In this document: positions 1-12,114 of the stretch, one piece after another
Layout of the letters: the number at the start of each line of letters is the position of its first letter
Position numbering within the stretch: the stretch's first letter is position 1
Source: Serratia symbiotica
Lineage (GTDB): Bacteria > Pseudomonadota > Gammaproteobacteria > Enterobacterales > Enterobacteriaceae
Assembly: GCA_900155695.1 (NCBI GenBank)
Contig: FUHL01000001.1
Location: forward strand, 372,001 to 436,000
Length of the DNA: 64,000 bases
Direction: 5' to 3'
The notes under the pieces: generated by a model
What the model was told of the DNA's origin: nothing
The model's input: the letters and a program-made list of their open reading frames with translations, nothing else
Databases searched by the model: none
Translations under genes and position numbers: made by a program

Positions 1-93
1 TCCAGTTTCGATAGATTTTCCTTGTTGTAATATAATCAAAAAAATTAATCCAACTGAGATTAGTAAAAAAATCACTAGCAGAGTTTCGTGCAT
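1..93 (-). CDS. secG: SecG, preprotein translocase subunit (partial, 3' end outside window)
   Basis: SecG is the small membrane subunit of the SecYEG translocon and assists SecA-driven protein export. The 31 codons visible start with ATG at 93 and encode MHETLLVIFLLISVGLIFLI followed by LQQGK. This matches the first transmembrane helix and the conserved LQQGKG-type turn at the SecG N terminus. The rest of the gene, including the second helix, lies beyond position 1. It follows glmM on the same strand, the E. coli order. The gene looks intact as far as it can be seen. Confidence 0.88.
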   Translation of the reverse strand, partial: MHETLLVIFLLISVGLIFLIILQQGKSIETG

Positions 94-272
94 ACTCGTA
101 TCCCTTTCGTTATCTCTTCAATATAATACTAAATATTTGCATATTATAAATTCTCAAAAAAGTATATATTCCTTTTGGCTGTATTTATTTAAGCAATTAC
201 AAATACTAACTAAAGCCACTATTCCATGGCAAGAGCAATGTTTACCCCTCATGTCTTTCAATTTATAAAATA

Positions 273-1628
273 TCATAAATGATCATTCTTATGACTGGCT
301 ACTTGTACTGCTTCAGCAAGACGTTGTGCAAGAATCGTGATCTGTTTTTCATCCTCTCCTTCTACCATGACACGAATAAATGGTTCAGTGCCAGATTTAC
401 GCAATAATACACGTCCGTTATCGGCTAACTCAGCTTGTATTTTTTCAGTGATTTTACGTAATTGATCATATTGATCTAAGTTAAATTCACCCTTAAAATA
501 AACATTAATTATAATTTGTGGGAATAATTTCATACAGCTGCATAAATCATACAAGCTCATGTTATTACTAACCATTGCAGTCAGAACCTGTAACCCAGCC
601 ACGATACCATCGCCAGTCGTAGTTTTATCTAGTAGAATTACATGACCAGAATTTTCTGCGCCAATACGCCAATCTAGTTCTTGTAGTTTACCTAGAACAT
701 ATCGATCGCCTACTTTAGCACGTGCAAATGGGACATTTATTTTTTTTAGTGCCAACTCTAATCCCATATTGCTCATTAATGTACCGACGACACCACCAAA
801 TAGTTGGTTTTGACGTTGTCCATCGCAAGCAATTATATATAATATTTGATCACCATTAACTTTATGACCTAAGTGATCTACCATAATGACACGATCACCA
901 TCACCATCGAATGCTAACCCAACATGCGCTTTTTCTTGGATTACCAATGCTTGTAATTGATGAATATCTGTTGCTCCGCATTTTTCATTAATATTCATAC
1001 CATTCGGAGATACACCAATAGCAATCACTGTCGCACCTAGCTCACTTAATACACTTGGCGCAATGTGATAGGTTGCCCCGTTAGCACAATCTAGTGCAAT
1101 TTTCAAGCCCTTTAGATTCAGTTCGCTAGGAAAGGTCCCTTTACAAAACTCTATGTACCGACCTGGAGCATCAATAATACGGCTAGCTTTACCTAATTCG
1201 GAAGACTGTACACAACTAAGTGGTTTTTCTATCTCAGCTTCAATGGCTTCTTCAACATCATCCGGTAACTTCGCTCCGTCAATTGAGAAAAACTTAATAC
1301 CATTATCATAAAATGGATTATGCGAAGCTGAAATGACAATGCCGGCTTCAGCGCGGAAAGTGCGTGTTAAGTAAGCTACTGCTGGAGTTGGCATCGGTCC
1401 AGTAAAAGAAGCTGATAACCCTGCAGCTGCTAATCCAGCTTCTAACGCGGACTCCAACATGTAACCGGAGATACGAGTATCTTTTCCGATAATAATTTTT
1501 CGAGAGCCGTGACGAGAAAGTACTTTACCCGCTGCCCAGCCTAGTTTAAGCACGAAATCTGGACTGATTATTTTATCTCCTACCTTTCCACGAATACCAT
1601 CAGTGCCAAAATATTTTAACTTACTCAT
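273..1628 (-). CDS. glmM: Phosphoglucosamine mutase
   Basis: GlmM converts glucosamine-6-phosphate to glucosamine-1-phosphate, the precursor of UDP-GlcNAc for peptidoglycan and lipopolysaccharide. The protein has 451 residues (E. coli 445). It carries the phosphoserine loop ISASHNP with Ser102, the Mg-binding DGDGDR at 241-246 and the C-terminal phosphate-binding RKSGTEP. The frame stays open to 1700, but the family start [14 protein letters not shown] fixes the ATG at 1628. That ATG overlaps the folP stop by 8 bases (ATGAGTAA), so the two are translationally coupled. The tail is about six residues longer than in E. coli. Retention implies that cell-wall or LPS precursor synthesis still matters even though mreB is dead in this window. 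Confidence 0.97.
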   Translation of the reverse strand: MSKLKYFGTDGIRGKVGDKIISPDFVLKLGWAAGKVLSRHGSRKIIIGKDTRISGYMLESALEAGLAAAGLSASFTGPMPTPAVAYLTRTFRAEAGIVISASHNPFYDNGIKFFSIDGAKLPDDVEEAIEAEIEKPLSCVQSSELGKASRIIDAPGRYIEFCKGTFPSELNLKGLKIALDCANGATYHIAPSVLSELGATVIAIGVSPNGMNINEKCGATDIHQLQALVIQEKAHVGLAFDGDGDRVIMVDHLGHKVNGDQILYIIACDGQRQNQLFGGVVGTLMSNMGLELALKKINVPFARAKVGDRYVLGKLQELDWRIGAENSGHVILLDKTTTGDGIVAGLQVLTAMVSNNMSLYDLCSCMKLFPQIIINVYFKGEFNLDQYDQLRKITEKIQAELADNGRVLLRKSGTEPFIRVMVEGEDEKQITILAQRLAEAVQVASHKNDHL

Positions 1629-2469
1629 GTTTTGCATATCCTTTAGCTGCAAGTGTTGCCTTAACAATCCGCATTGCCTCAACAGTTTCTTTAACATCAT
1701 GAACTCTGATAATTCGTGCTCCTTGCATAGCAGCGATAACTGCTCCAGCTACGCTGCCAATAACGCGTTGATGAGGTGGTGTATTAAGTAATTCTCCAAT
1801 CATGGCTTTACGTGATATACCTACTACTAATGGCAGACCAAAATGATTAAATTCTGACAATCTTGCTAAAAGCTGGTAGTTATGTATAATGCTTTTACCA
1901 AACCCAAAACCTGGATCGAGTAGTAATTGCTTATTTGTTATCCCGGCTGCATTATAACGCTTGATATGATGTTGAAAAAATATATTGATATCAACAATCA
2001 AATTATCGTAATGAGGTTTATTCTGCATAGTACGTGGCTCACCATTCATATGCATCAGACATACAGGTAAGCCGCTGTCAGCGGCGGCAGCTAATGCGCC
2101 TGGTTTCTGTAATGCACGGATATCGTTAATTAGATGCACTCCCATCTTAACCGATTCACGGATCACTCCCGCAGTAGACGTATCAACTGAAATCAATACC
2201 TCAAAACGCTTTTTTAAAGCCTCTATCACCGGTATAACCTGTGAAAGCTCTTCATCTTCATTAACTGATCTTGCACCTGGTCTAGTAGATTCGCCACCTA
2301 TGTCAATTATGGTAGCACCAGAAGAAATTAGCGTCTCTGCACGCGATACTGCCTGATTGAGTTTTTGGTAAAGACCACCATCTGAAAATGAATCTGACGT
2401 AACATTGAGAATCCCCATCACCTGTGGATACGAAAGATTAAGTGTCATATCGTGCATAGTTAATCGCAT
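1621..2469 (-). CDS. folP: Dihydropteroate synthase
   Basis: FolP condenses p-aminobenzoate with dihydropterin pyrophosphate in the cytoplasmic folate pathway. Its 282 residues equal the E. coli length. The TIM-barrel signatures are present: the pterin loop beginning GILNVT, ESTRPGA at 60-66, Asp96, Asn115, the [11 protein letters not shown] strand with Asp185, SRK with Lys221, and IRVHD at the end. One oddity is Ser25 where the family has Pro in NVTPDSFSDGG. It sits between ftsH (460-base gap holding a terminator) and glmM (8-base overlap), the conserved ftsH-folP-glmM-secG order. Function is confident from full-length similarity; the effect of the Pro-to-Ser change is unknown. Confidence 0.97.
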   Translation of the reverse strand: MRLTMHDMTLNLSYPQVMGILNVTSDSFSDGGLYQKLNQAVSRAETLISSGATIIDIGGESTRPGARSVNEDEELSQVIPVIEALKKRFEVLISVDTSTAGVIRESVKMGVHLINDIRALQKPGALAAAADSGLPVCLMHMNGEPRTMQNKPHYDNLIVDINIFFQHHIKRYNAAGITNKQLLLDPGFGFGKSIIHNYQLLARLSEFNHFGLPLVVGISRKAMIGELLNTPPHQRVIGSVAGAVIAAMQGARIIRVHDVKETVEAMRIVKATLAAKGYAKHE

Positions 2470-2828
2470 GGCTATACCTTCAATGATGGAAGTGATATTA
2501 CAATGAAAGGATCGTAGAAATTTCCAAAGAACTTATTTTAGCAGTTTTTATAGTGGCTTGCTGGAGATTTGTTAAATCTATAAAACTTACTAAAATCCCT
2601 TATATAATGACAGAAAGCTTTTGTAATGAAATAGTTAGTCACTGACCTGAATATTGTACGAGACATGATCTCGATATAATGTAGGCTGAATGTAAATAAA
2701 AAATATAGTGCCTAGAAGTTCCTAGTACTGCAGAGACCTCTAATGAACTCCTAGTTAATACAGATATAATATTAAATTATAATAGATATTATCTAATTAA
2801 TTGGATTGATTTTACTATGTGCTTATCA

Positions 2829-2851
2829 GAAAACCCCGAAATTCCGGGGTT
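2829..2851 (-). terminator. Intrinsic terminator downstream of ftsH
   Basis: On the minus strand AACCCCG and CGGGGTT form a 7-bp stem with a 6-base loop, and the 3' arm runs directly into TTTTC. It lies about 80 bases after the ftsH stop, inside the 460-base ftsH-folP spacer. It probably separates ftsH transcription from folP-glmM, or attenuates it. The rest of the spacer (2470-2828) shows no gene. Confidence 0.75.
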
Positions 2852-2929
2852 GCAATAGTATTGCATAGCACAAGTGATTAATATAGTTATTTAAATATGA
2901 TTATTGACTGAAATTAGTGTTTACGATTC

Positions 2930-4813
2930 CTATATTGATTTCGGTGCTTGCGGAGTGCTACCAGTGGCTGGATTGCTTTGATTAAAATTGTCCCAACCTA
3001 CCGGCTGACGTACGTCTCGACGATTCATCAGATCATCTATCTGTAGTGCATCAATAGTTTCATATTTCATAAGAGCATTCTTCATTGAATGCAATATATC
3101 TATATTGTCCATTAATAGTAACCGGGCACGAGCATAATTACGTTCAATTAGAGACTTAACTTCCTGATCAATAATACGTGCAGTGTCATCTGACATGTGT
3201 TTAACTTTGGCAACAGAACGTCCTAGAAAAACTTCGCCTGTTTCTTCTGCATATAATAGAGGTCCTAATTTTTCAGAAAAGCCCCATTGAGTCACCATAT
3301 TACGAGCTATTGAAGTTGCCACTTTAATATCATTCGACGCTCCAGTAGATACATTTTCAGTTCCATAGATTATCTCTTCTGCGAGACGCCCGCCGTAAAG
3401 AGTAGCGATTTGGCTTTCCAGTTTTTGACGACTTGCACTTATTGTATCACCTTCTGGTAAGAAAAAAGTCACTCCAAGCGCATGTCCACGAGGAATAATT
3501 GTAACTTTATGTACCGGATCATGTGCTGGTGTTAAACGACCTATAATAGCATGACCAGCTTCATGATATGCCGTTGATTCCTTCTGCGTTTCGGTCATGA
3601 CCATAGAACGGCGTTCCACGCCCATCATGATCTTGTCTTTAGCTTTTTCAAATTCAACCATTGAAACAACACGTTTATTACTGCGTGCTGCAAATAATGC
3701 TGCTTCATTAATAAGGTTAGCTAAGTCTGCACCAGAAAATCCTGGTGTGCCTCGTGCTATAATAGATGTTTCGATATCAACATCTAATGGAACACGGCGC
3801 ATATGTACCTTTAAGATTTGCTCACGACCACGTACATCTGGCAATCCAACTACGACCTGCCGATCAAAACGACCAGGCCTTAGCAAAGCCGGATCTAAAA
3901 CATCAGGACGATTAGTTGCGGCGATAACAATAATGCCTTCATTTCCTTCAAAACCATCCATCTCTACTAACATTTGATTTAAAGTTTGTTCACGTTCATC
4001 ATGACCACCACCTAAACCGGCACCACGCTGACGTCCTACAGCATCAATTTCATCTATAAAGATAATGCAAGGTGCTGCTTTCTTAGCTTGATCGAACATA
4101 TCTCGCACACGAGAAGCCCCTACACCAACAAACATTTCTACGAAATCAGAACCAGAAATAGTAAAAAATGGTACTTTTGCTTCACCAGCAATAGCTTTAG
4201 CTAGTAAGGTTTTACCAGTGCCTGGTGAACCTACCATCAGTATACCTTTTGGTATTTTTCCGCCAAGTTTTTGAAATCGGCTGGGTTCACGTAAATATTC
4301 TACTAGTTCGCTTACTTCTTCTTTCGCTTCATCACAACCAGCGACATCAGCAAAAGTAGTTTTTATTTGATCTTCGCTCAGCATACGAGCCTTACTTTTT
4401 CCAAAGGACATTGCTCCTTTACCGCCCCCTCCTTGCATTTGGCGCATAAAGAAGATCCATACACCAATTAATAATAACATCGGGAACCAAGAAATAAAAA
4501 TAGAAGCAAGTAGACTTGGCTCTTCAGGAGGCTCACCATGCACTTTTACATTCTTATTTAACAATGTATCTAAGAGCTTAGGATCATTTATAGGGATGTA
4601 AGTTTTGTATTTGCTAGTATCTTTTTTTGTAACGTTAATCTCTCGCCCGTTAATTCTAGCCTCGCGAACTTGATCCTGGGTAAGCTCAGATATAAAGGTA
4701 GAGTAATCTACTCTATGACCGCTCGACTCGCTAGGCCCAAAATTCTGGAATAAAGACATCAATACTACTGCGATGACCAACCAGAGAATTAGGTTTTTCG
4801 CCATCTCACTCAA
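2930..4813 (-). CDS. ftsH: ATP-dependent zinc metalloprotease FtsH
   Basis: FtsH is the membrane-anchored AAA+ protease that degrades misassembled membrane proteins and short-lived regulators such as LpxC. The 627-residue protein has an N-terminal helix (about 7-23), a periplasmic domain, a second helix (about 101-123), Walker A GSPGTGKT at 195-202, Walker B IIFIDE at 250-255 and the zinc motif HEAGH at 417-421. Walker A has Ser where E. coli has Pro. The C-terminal tail after the peptidase is shorter than in E. coli. The start taken is TTG at 4813, with GAGG about 8 bases upstream; ATG at 4804 (MAKNLIL) is the alternative. It lies 48 bases downstream of rlmE in the conserved order. Confidence 0.97.
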   Translation of the reverse strand: MSEMAKNLILWLVIAVVLMSLFQNFGPSESSGHRVDYSTFISELTQDQVREARINGREINVTKKDTSKYKTYIPINDPKLLDTLLNKNVKVHGEPPEEPSLLASIFISWFPMLLLIGVWIFFMRQMQGGGGKGAMSFGKSKARMLSEDQIKTTFADVAGCDEAKEEVSELVEYLREPSRFQKLGGKIPKGILMVGSPGTGKTLLAKAIAGEAKVPFFTISGSDFVEMFVGVGASRVRDMFDQAKKAAPCIIFIDEIDAVGRQRGAGLGGGHDEREQTLNQMLVEMDGFEGNEGIIVIAATNRPDVLDPALLRPGRFDRQVVVGLPDVRGREQILKVHMRRVPLDVDIETSIIARGTPGFSGADLANLINEAALFAARSNKRVVSMVEFEKAKDKIMMGVERRSMVMTETQKESTAYHEAGHAIIGRLTPAHDPVHKVTIIPRGHALGVTFFLPEGDTISASRQKLESQIATLYGGRLAEEIIYGTENVSTGASNDIKVATSIARNMVTQWGFSEKLGPLLYAEETGEVFLGRSVAKVKHMSDDTARIIDQEVKSLIERNYARARLLLMDNIDILHSMKNALMKYETIDALQIDDLMNRRDVRQPVGWDNFNQSNPATGSTPQAPKSI

Positions 4814-4861
4814 AGGATAAACCTCATATTACAAGTATGTTAATAAATAGCATTGGGGCAG

Positions 4862-5491
4862 TTATAGTTTATGCCCTGTCGCCACAATGTATACTTCGCG
4901 TGAATACAAACGAGAAGCGTTTGGCTTACGAATCTTAATCTTTGTAAATAGGGAACTAATTTTACGTAGACACTCCTCAAATCCCTCTCCCTGAAATACC
5001 TTTACTACGAAACTGCCACCGGGAGTAAGAATATCACGACATATCTCCAATGCTAATTCTACTAGATACATTGCTTTAGGAATATCGATTGACGGAATGC
5101 CACTGATATTTGGAGCCATATCAGACATTACTACTTTAATCTTGCTCTTATCTATAAGTGCAAATAGGGATTTAAAGATCAATTCTTCACGAATATCACC
5201 TTGAAGGAAGTCAACGCCAATAATAGGATCTATTGGTAAAATATCACAAGCAATGACGCGACCTATACCGCTTATTTGAGTAACTACGTATTGCGACCAA
5301 CTACCTGGTGCCGCTCCTAAATCTACTATATTCATACCTGATGTAAACAATTTATCACGTTGTTGTATTTCAGCAAGCTTAAACCAGGCACGAGAACGTA
5401 ATCCTTTTGCCTGTGCCTGCTGTACATATTGATCTTTATAGTGTTCTTTTAGCCAGCGATTAGAGCTGACAGAGCGATTTTTATTGACCAT
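4862..5491 (-). CDS. rlmE: 23S rRNA 2'-O-ribose U2552 methyltransferase
   Basis: RlmE (FtsJ/RrmJ) methylates U2552 of 23S rRNA on the 50S subunit using S-adenosylmethionine and supports late ribosome assembly. Its 209 residues equal the E. coli length. The catalytic tetrad K38-D124-K164-E199 is intact ([19 protein letters not shown] and SREVYIV). The SAM loop [12 protein letters not shown] carries one Gly-to-Ser change relative to the common PGGWSQ. It is followed by ftsH on the same strand with a short gap and is probably cotranscribed. In E. coli yhbY lies upstream in the opposite orientation; that slot is empty here. Confidence 0.97.
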   Translation of the reverse strand: MVNKNRSVSSNRWLKEHYKDQYVQQAQAKGLRSRAWFKLAEIQQRDKLFTSGMNIVDLGAAPGSWSQYVVTQISGIGRVIACDILPIDPIIGVDFLQGDIREELIFKSLFALIDKSKIKVVMSDMAPNISGIPSIDIPKAMYLVELALEICRDILTPGGSFVVKVFQGEGFEECLRKISSLFTKIKIRKPNASRLYSREVYIVATGHKL

Positions 5492-5840
5492 CTAGGTTTA
5501 CAACTCTCGTCAATAGGACCTGGCATAGAGATAGGATAAGATCCATATAGTAATATGTATGAGATGGAGGTGGCATGTTTCGTTTTCAATCCTCATGTAA
5601 GTAAAAAACAATGTACTTCATGCATGCATGCAACAGAATAGACAATCGATATTCAATGAATAACATAGGTGATCATTCTAGATTCTCAACACTCATTTAA
5701 CATGAATTCTTGGTAATAAAATTCAATAAACTTCTAGTAAATCTTTTTTACCATAAACCATACCTTAAATGCAGATAAATGATCTAGTATGCTTTCGATC
5801 TTAATCTAAGATAATGTAAGAAACTGATCTTAGGGTACAA
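5492..5840. other. Gene-free spacer between rlmE and greA
   Basis: This spacer occupies the place of yhbY in E. coli. I translated the strongest Shine-Dalgarno/ATG pair (GGAGGTGGC then ATG at 5576): it stops after nine codons and does not resemble YhbY. I see no other supported feature. Confidence 0.5.
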
Positions 5841-6317
5841 TTAAAGATACTCGACCTTCAGTACCTGGTAATTCACATTACCTCCAGGAGTTTTGATTTC
5901 TACGACATCGTCCTGTTCTTTTCCTATCAAACCACGTGCCATTGGTGAATTAATCGAAATGAAGTTCTTCTTGTAATTAGCCTCATCTTCACCTACAATT
6001 TTATAGTTGACTTTTTCCCCACTTGCCAGGTTGAAAAGAGATACAGTAGCACCAAAAATGATCCGACCAGTATTGGGCATACGAATAACATCAATCACTT
6101 GCGCATTAGACAATTTTACTTCAATATCTTGGATCCGCCATTCGCAGAATCCCTGTTGCTCTCTGGCTGCATGGTACTCAGCATTTTCTTTCAAATCACC
6201 GTGCTTACGAGCATCGGCTATATCTTCAATGATTTGTGGACGGCGCACGTTTTTTAGATATTGCAATTCTTTACGTAATTTTTCAGCGCCACATGAGGTC
6301 ATCGGGACCTTTTTCAT
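5841..6317 (-). CDS. greA: Transcription elongation factor GreA
   Basis: GreA inserts a coiled coil into the RNA polymerase secondary channel and stimulates cleavage of backtracked transcripts. Its 158 residues equal the E. coli length. The acidic tip [13 protein letters not shown] carries Asp41 and Glu44, which coordinate the cleavage Mg ion, and the C-terminal FKBP-like domain ends in the conserved VEYL. One unusual change is Trp60 in FCEWRI, where E. coli has Gly. It is monocistronic here: dacB, which adjoins greA in E. coli, is missing and yhbY is gone. The long upstream leader (6318-6470) contains a 22-bp palindrome. Confidence 0.97.
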   Translation of the reverse strand: MKKVPMTSCGAEKLRKELQYLKNVRRPQIIEDIADARKHGDLKENAEYHAAREQQGFCEWRIQDIEVKLSNAQVIDVIRMPNTGRIIFGATVSLFNLASGEKVNYKIVGEDEANYKKNFISINSPMARGLIGKEQDDVVEIKTPGGNVNYQVLKVEYL

Positions 6318-6446
6318 TGTATCAATACCTCTAAATCTCTTACTATATTATTTAAATAACCTTTATATGAATATGGTTATTATCAAAATCATATTGAATT
6401 GTCTTACCTACTGTTACACGATAGATATAAAAAATCTAATTTGAGG

Positions 6447-6468
6447 ATGCACAATAGCTATTGTGCAT
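6447..6468. repeat. 22-bp perfect palindrome upstream of greA
   Basis: The arms ATGCACAATAG and CTATTGTGCAT are exact reverse complements. As a hairpin this gives a 9-bp stem with a 4-base AGCT loop. On the plus strand TTTT follows, so it may be a plus-strand terminator left from a lost gene; on the minus strand it would lie in the greA leader, about 130 bases from the start codon. A protein-binding site is also possible. Confidence 0.5.
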
Positions 6469-6656
6469 TTTATCCTAAATTGTATTTTAGTTCATCGTTT
6501 GATTTGATTGCTTGTATGTGCTCCTATTATAATAATATGTATTTTTGATGTTAATTACTCTAATTGCTTTTATAATATCCTTTACTAAGGATGCTATAAA
6601 GTATACGTTTCCATTACATTAGTGTTCTATTTTATGGTTTTTATAACCTGTCATAG

Positions 6657-6761
6657 TTATCTTGCATTAGCATGCAGATCCAATAAGTTTTTTTTCTCTT
6701 CTTTCACATGATAGCGATCAAATGCTTTAATACAATCGTCACAATAATTTTCTTGACACAA
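6657..6761 (-). CDS. Unrecognised 34-residue ORF or gene remnant (Cys-rich)
   Basis: I do not recognise this. From a TTG at 6761 the frame encodes 34 residues beginning LCQENYCDDCIKAFDRYH and ending DLHANAR before TAA. The C-x4-C-x2-C spacing followed by a charged helical segment reads like real protein, possibly the C terminus of a lost zinc-binding protein, and is richer in G+C than its surroundings. An in-frame stop lies seven codons upstream of the TTG, there is no ATG, and no convincing ribosome binding site. A decayed gene fragment is more likely than a functional peptide. Confidence 0.25.
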   Translation of the reverse strand: MCQENYCDDCIKAFDRYHVKEEKKNLLDLHANAR

Positions 6762-7087
6762 TGTATTAGAAGTATATGTTCATGATATTATGTTATAATT
6801 TTTTCTTATCATGGTTACGTTAGGTATTGAGTATTGTTTTGATGATATATCATAACAAATTTGTCATATATCGTCTGTTAACCAATGGAGCGAACTATTG
6901 AACTATAAATAAAAAATTATAAATGGGCAGTTTGTCATTCCTTAATTATTATAGAAATAAATTTATGAGATTGTGCTATATCATTAAATGATCTGTATAA
7001 ATTTTATTATAGACATAATAGATTATTTTATAAATCTTTGTATATTGAGTTATACTTTTTAAATTATAGTTATACAGGATTAGAATA

Positions 7088-7189
7088 ATGGAAGAATTGC
7101 TGCTCCCTTCACTATTGATATTCGTTTTTTCTTACCTGATGGCCATAAAAATAGACAGGCAACACCATAAATACGGAAGAGCAACATAG
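7088..7189 (+). CDS. Unrecognised 33-residue small membrane-type ORF
   Basis: ATG at 7088 is preceded by AGGAT with about 7 bases spacing, a good Shine-Dalgarno. The 33-residue product starts MEELLLPSLLIFVFSYLMAI and ends in a basic tail (KIDRQHHKYGRAT), the layout of a single-pass small membrane protein. Base composition is less AT-rich than the flanks. A second frame over the same bases also reads plausibly (ending in FFLPDGHKNRQATP), so this could equally be a fragment of a larger lost gene. Function is unknown. Confidence 0.25.
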   Translation: MEELLLPSLLIFVFSYLMAIKIDRQHHKYGRAT

Positions 7190-7747
7190 CTAATTTATTA
7201 GATTGTCAGGATAATACATCAATAGCTCATTCCTTTATTTACTAATATAGTCGAACGTTATTGATAAACACGTCAATGGTCTTTTTGCACTTTTTTGATA
7301 TTAAAGAATCTGTATATCAGATAGCTAAGTTATTCTATTGTAGACTTAATCATATCTAACTCTGTTAGATAAAGTATATTATAGATGATTTTGGTGATAT
7401 TTTAATCTAGATTTAAATATAGCATTCCTTAGAAAATACATGATTGGATAAGGAATAGTACTTAATAGCTTTGTGTATATATTGCTATCAATGCTTTCTA
7501 ATAACATTACGCTGTATTTTAGATGATTTATAATTTGACTTGTGAGGTAATCACGATTAGTCACTCACTGCTTCAGTATATAATGTGATACTATAAAACA
7601 TTTATAATTTTTATAATAGTATAATAAATTAAAATAATTAAATGCATCAGCTAAATATGCTATTATAATATTTAAGTAGTCAGAAAAATATTTTTTCATA
7701 ATTTATAATAATTAATTTGCGATTGTAGGTATAAAACACTGAAATAC

Positions 7748-7795
7748 ATCTTTAATTCCATAATATATAATATCTTTACTTCCATAATATATAAT
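7748..7795. repeat. 24-bp imperfect tandem duplication
   Basis: Two adjacent 24-base units (7748-7771 and 7772-7795) share the block TTCCATAATATATAAT and differ at one or two positions. It lies in a non-coding spacer and is consistent with replication slippage. Confidence 0.7.
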
Positions 7796-8346
7796 ATTAA
7801 CTTTAATAGATTATATTTTTACAATGATTTGATCGTATATCGTTACCGTTTACTCATCAGTAAACTATGAATTTAACAATTACACAAGACGTTCTTGATT
7901 TTATTTATATTAAATAGAGATTGCTAATCCCATATCGATAAAGATTAGTGGTAAATCTTTGCTGAATGATCGTATTAAGAATAATTAATAAAATTGATAT
8001 ATAGTATGCACTTATTTATCTTAAGATAATAATAGTAAATTGCAATATATACATGTATTAGGGGTTATGATCAGCTACTTTATCTTCTTCTTAATTATTC
8101 CCAAAAATTAGCAATGTAGTTAGATTGTGTATATTAATCCATTCAAATAAATAGACGTTGGTAATGTGTCTATGAATAGCTCTAAATCTAATATAGATAG
8201 CAATTCATATGATCGGCAGACTCACTTTAGAAACAAGATACATTCTTCAGGAAATAATATTTAAAAAGAAAGTAATTAATATATGCATATGATTGATAAA
8301 TTAGGCATATTTTATTTTATGCCTCCGCTGAAAGAATTATCCCTGA

Positions 8347-9030
<684 letters not shown>

Positions 9031-9104
9031 ATCGATAAGTCGACAAAGAGGTGATATAAGAAATGATGAATAATTGACTCATGAATGGGTTCTAAGGACA
9101 AGGC

Positions 9105-10574
9105 ATGACCATTGAGTTATTAGTTAATATCACACTGTCTGAAACGCGGGTTGCTTACATTGATGATGGCATTTTGCAAGAGATGCATATTGAGCGAGGA
9201 TCCAAGCGCGGTATTGTTGGCAATATTTATAAAGGTCGAGTTAATCGTGTCTTGCCTGGTATGCAAGCGGCATTTATCGATATTGGTTTAGATAAAACTG
9301 CTTTCCTGCACGCTTCCGATATAGTACTACCTACTACATGTAGTACGCGCGATGGAACAAAAAATTTTTATGTAAACGATATTGCTTCATTAGTCCGTCA
9401 GGGACAAGACTTAATGGTACAGGTTATAAAAGACCCTATTGGCACTAAGGGCGCACGCCTAACAACCGATATTACTCTGCCTTCATGTTACCTAGTATTT
9501 ATGCCTGGAGCAACCTACGTCGGCGTATCGCAGCGCATTGACAATGTTGTAGAACGTCAACGATTAAAGAATACGGTTTCTCATTACTGTGATAAATTTG
9601 GTGGCTTTATTATTCGTACTGCAGCAGAAGGTGTTAGTGCAGATGAGTTGGCGCAGGATGCCAATTTCCTTAAGCGCTTATGGTCAAAGATATTAGAGCG
9701 TAAAAAAAGAAACCAAACTAAGTATCAGTTGTATGGTGAACTAGCATTGTCACAGCGTATTTTGAGAGACCTTGCAGGTGCTGATATAGCACGTGTCCTC
9801 GTTGATTCACAGGTTACATACGATATATTAGTAGCATTTACTAATGAATATATTCCTGATATCAGCGGTAAAATTGAGTTGTATATCAATACTGAGCCAA
9901 TCTTTGATCTATATGATGTAGAAAGTGAAATTCAACGAGCATTAGAACGTAAGGTAGCACTAAAATCTGGTGGTGATATTATTATTGATCAAACTGAAGC
10001 AATGACGACTATTGATATTAATACTGGCGCTTTTGTTGGATATCGAAAGCTCGATGAAACCATATTAAATACGAATATTGAAGCTACGCAAGCTATCGCT
10101 CGGCAACTAAGATTACGTAATTTAGGTGGAATTATTATAATTGATTTTATTGATATGCATAATGAAGAACAGCGCAGTATAGTACTGCATTCATTAGAAA
10201 AAGAGTTAAGCAAAGATAGGTTCAAAACTACTATTAATAGTTTCTCTCAGCTAGGATTAGTAGAAATGACACGACAACGTACGAGTGAAAGTATTGAACA
10301 TTTTTTATACCATAGTTGTACTTTTTGCAACGGACGAGGTAAACTGAAGACAGTAGAAACTGTCTGTTTTGAGATTTTTCGTGAAATTATACGTTTACAT
10401 TACACTTTTAAATCAGAACATTTTATAGTATATGCTTCTTCATCTGTCGTAGAGGCATTAAAAATTGAAAAATCTCAGGCGCTAATAGAAATAAAAAATA
10501 TTGTAGGTAAAAAAGTCAAAATACAGATTGATGCACTATATAGCCAAGAGCAGTTTACTGTTGTTATTATGTAA
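9105..10574 (+). CDS. rng: Ribonuclease G
   Basis: RNase G is the cytoplasmic endoribonuclease that matures the 5' end of 16S rRNA and turns over some mRNAs. Its 489 residues equal the E. coli length. An S1 domain (GIVGNIYKGRV, about 36-46) leads into the RNase E/G catalytic domain with Asp304 (TTIDINTG) and Asp347 (IIIDFID). The Zn-link cysteines are C405 and C408 (SCTFCNGRG). ATG at 9105 has AAGGA seven bases upstream. The promoter that served mreBCD-maf-rng in E. coli must have been replaced or retained within the dead mreB. No RNase E gene is visible in this window, so this may or may not be the only enzyme of its family. Confidence 0.97.
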   Translation: MTIELLVNITLSETRVAYIDDGILQEMHIERGSKRGIVGNIYKGRVNRVLPGMQAAFIDIGLDKTAFLHASDIVLPTTCSTRDGTKNFYVNDIASLVRQGQDLMVQVIKDPIGTKGARLTTDITLPSCYLVFMPGATYVGVSQRIDNVVERQRLKNTVSHYCDKFGGFIIRTAAEGVSADELAQDANFLKRLWSKILERKKRNQTKYQLYGELALSQRILRDLAGADIARVLVDSQVTYDILVAFTNEYIPDISGKIELYINTEPIFDLYDVESEIQRALERKVALKSGGDIIIDQTEAMTTIDINTGAFVGYRKLDETILNTNIEATQAIARQLRLRNLGGIIIIDFIDMHNEEQRSIVLHSLEKELSKDRFKTTINSFSQLGLVEMTRQRTSESIEHFLYHSCTFCNGRGKLKTVETVCFEIFREIIRLHYTFKSEHFIVYASSSVVEALKIEKSQALIEIKNIVGKKVKIQIDALYSQEQFTVVIM

Positions 10575-11754
10575 TCTATTTATCCAGGCGATTTTTTCAT
10601 ATATCAATACATAAAGAGTTAGTATAACTGACCAATAATTTAAGAAAGCAAAAATTATTTTACATCATTGTCTAGACTTATTATTAATAACGAATATTAT
10701 GTCGCTTATTGTAATAGCGTAAATTATCATCTAATTACGCTCTATGCTACAAAAAGCTACAATATAATGCCACATATTGCCTAAAGAACCTAACTTAAAT
10801 GACATGTATGATCTTATTCCACAAAGATGTGATAAGTGCATATATCAAAGAAGATTCTTTTCATATTTTGCTTGTATTGATAATGCTAACAATAAAAATC
10901 AAATTAAGAATATAATTCATCTATTGATGCTAAATAGCTATTACAGAGTGCTATAACTGCAAATAAAGCTTTCAAATCAATATGTTAGTATAGTAGAAAT
11001 ATTCCCGCTTTAAATGAATTCAGAACAAATTTTCATAAACAGCCGACTCTTTAATATAAACCATTCATGCCTTATCAGAGATTGAGCGAGGCATCCCTGT
11101 CTGATCATCTACTTAGATAAATAGCTATTTTTAATAATGCTATAGTTTACAAATAATGTTTTATATACTGTTATATCTTCATATACTATTATATAGTAAA
11201 TAGGTCGAAGACTAAATTATTTTAAATTGATTGATAATACAACTGTTAATATAAATCTGGAGTTTTATTTTTTATTTAGAATATTAACAAATTTCTATTT
11301 CCTCATTTAAAGGTTACTTAAAATAGAAATGATAGGGATAGAAAATATTGAGTAGCAATAGAATTGGATATATATTAAAATATTGTATAGTAAGCTTATT
11401 TAATTACCTTAAAAACTTAAATAATCATTTCATTTTAAGATAACACTTTACCTGATTATCAGGGCTTCATTCCAGTTGAAATTTTTTATAGATCATAATT
11501 GTAATAAAATCACTCTTACTACCTTTAAGTAAAGAGCTATCTCTTTTAGCTAGCTTAAAGTATGTCTGTATGAAAAATGCAGATGCAATCGGAATATATA
11601 GCACAAATTAATGATATTAAACTTTTTTTAAAAGCCACTTCTCTTCCTTAGAAGTAACTTTTTAATTTTGCTCTCAAAAACCTGAATTTATTAAATCAAT
11701 AACAAGTTTCTTTTAATAATAAAAATATATTTAGATTAAATAAGATTAAATATA
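10575..11754. other. Gene-free spacer between rng and queD
   Basis: About 1.2 kb of AT-rich sequence with dense stops on both strands. I looked for remains of yhdP and tldD, which follow rng in E. coli, and recognised none. No RNA gene or convincing terminator was seen. Confidence 0.5.
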
Positions 11755-12114
11755 TTAACCTTTATAAACACATCCTGAAGTACAGGTTTCTTTTATCCTA
11801 ACTGCCGTTAATTCTTGTAATTGGGGTTTAAGGTGCTGCCAAATCCAAATAGCAAGCATTTCGCTAGTTGGGTTTTCTAAACCTTTAATATCATTAAGAT
11901 AAGAGTGATCTAAACACGTCAAAACTGGGATAAAAACTTTCTTTATGTCAGAAAAATCCATTACTAATCCAGTATGAGAATCTATTTTACCTTTAACTTC
12001 TATTCGCACCATAAATGAATGCCCATGTAATCGAGAGCATTTATGATTATCTGGCATATGCGGAAGTCGGTGTGCTGCTTCAAATTGAAAATCTTTAAAT
12101 AGTATCATTGTCAT
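11755..12114 (-). CDS. queD: 6-carboxy-5,6,7,8-tetrahydropterin synthase
   Basis: QueD converts dihydroneopterin triphosphate to 6-carboxytetrahydropterin, the first committed step toward preQ0 and queuosine in tRNA. The 119-residue protein (E. coli 121) keeps the zinc ligands His15, His30 and His32 ([15 protein letters not shown]), the catalytic Cys26 and the LDHSYLND motif. It ends in [12 protein letters not shown]. It is divergent from cysJ with a 345-base gap, as in E. coli. Together with queE at 61161 it supplies two preQ0 steps; queC, queF, queA, tgt and queG are not in this window. An upstream overlapping ATG two codons away makes the exact start uncertain. Confidence 0.95.
   Translation of the reverse strand: MTMILFKDFQFEAAHRLPHMPDNHKCSRLHGHSFMVRIEVKGKIDSHTGLVMDFSDIKKVFIPVLTCLDHSYLNDIKGLENPTSEMLAIWIWQHLKPQLQELTAVRIKETCTSGCVYKG

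Noticed and set aside
3597-3977. 126-codon plus-strand ORF opposite ftsH
   Set aside because: Shadow of the strongly conserved ftsH coding strand.
7379-7564. 61-codon minus-strand ORF in the greA-mreB spacer
   Set aside because: No ribosome-binding site, low-complexity AT-driven composition and no recognisable family.
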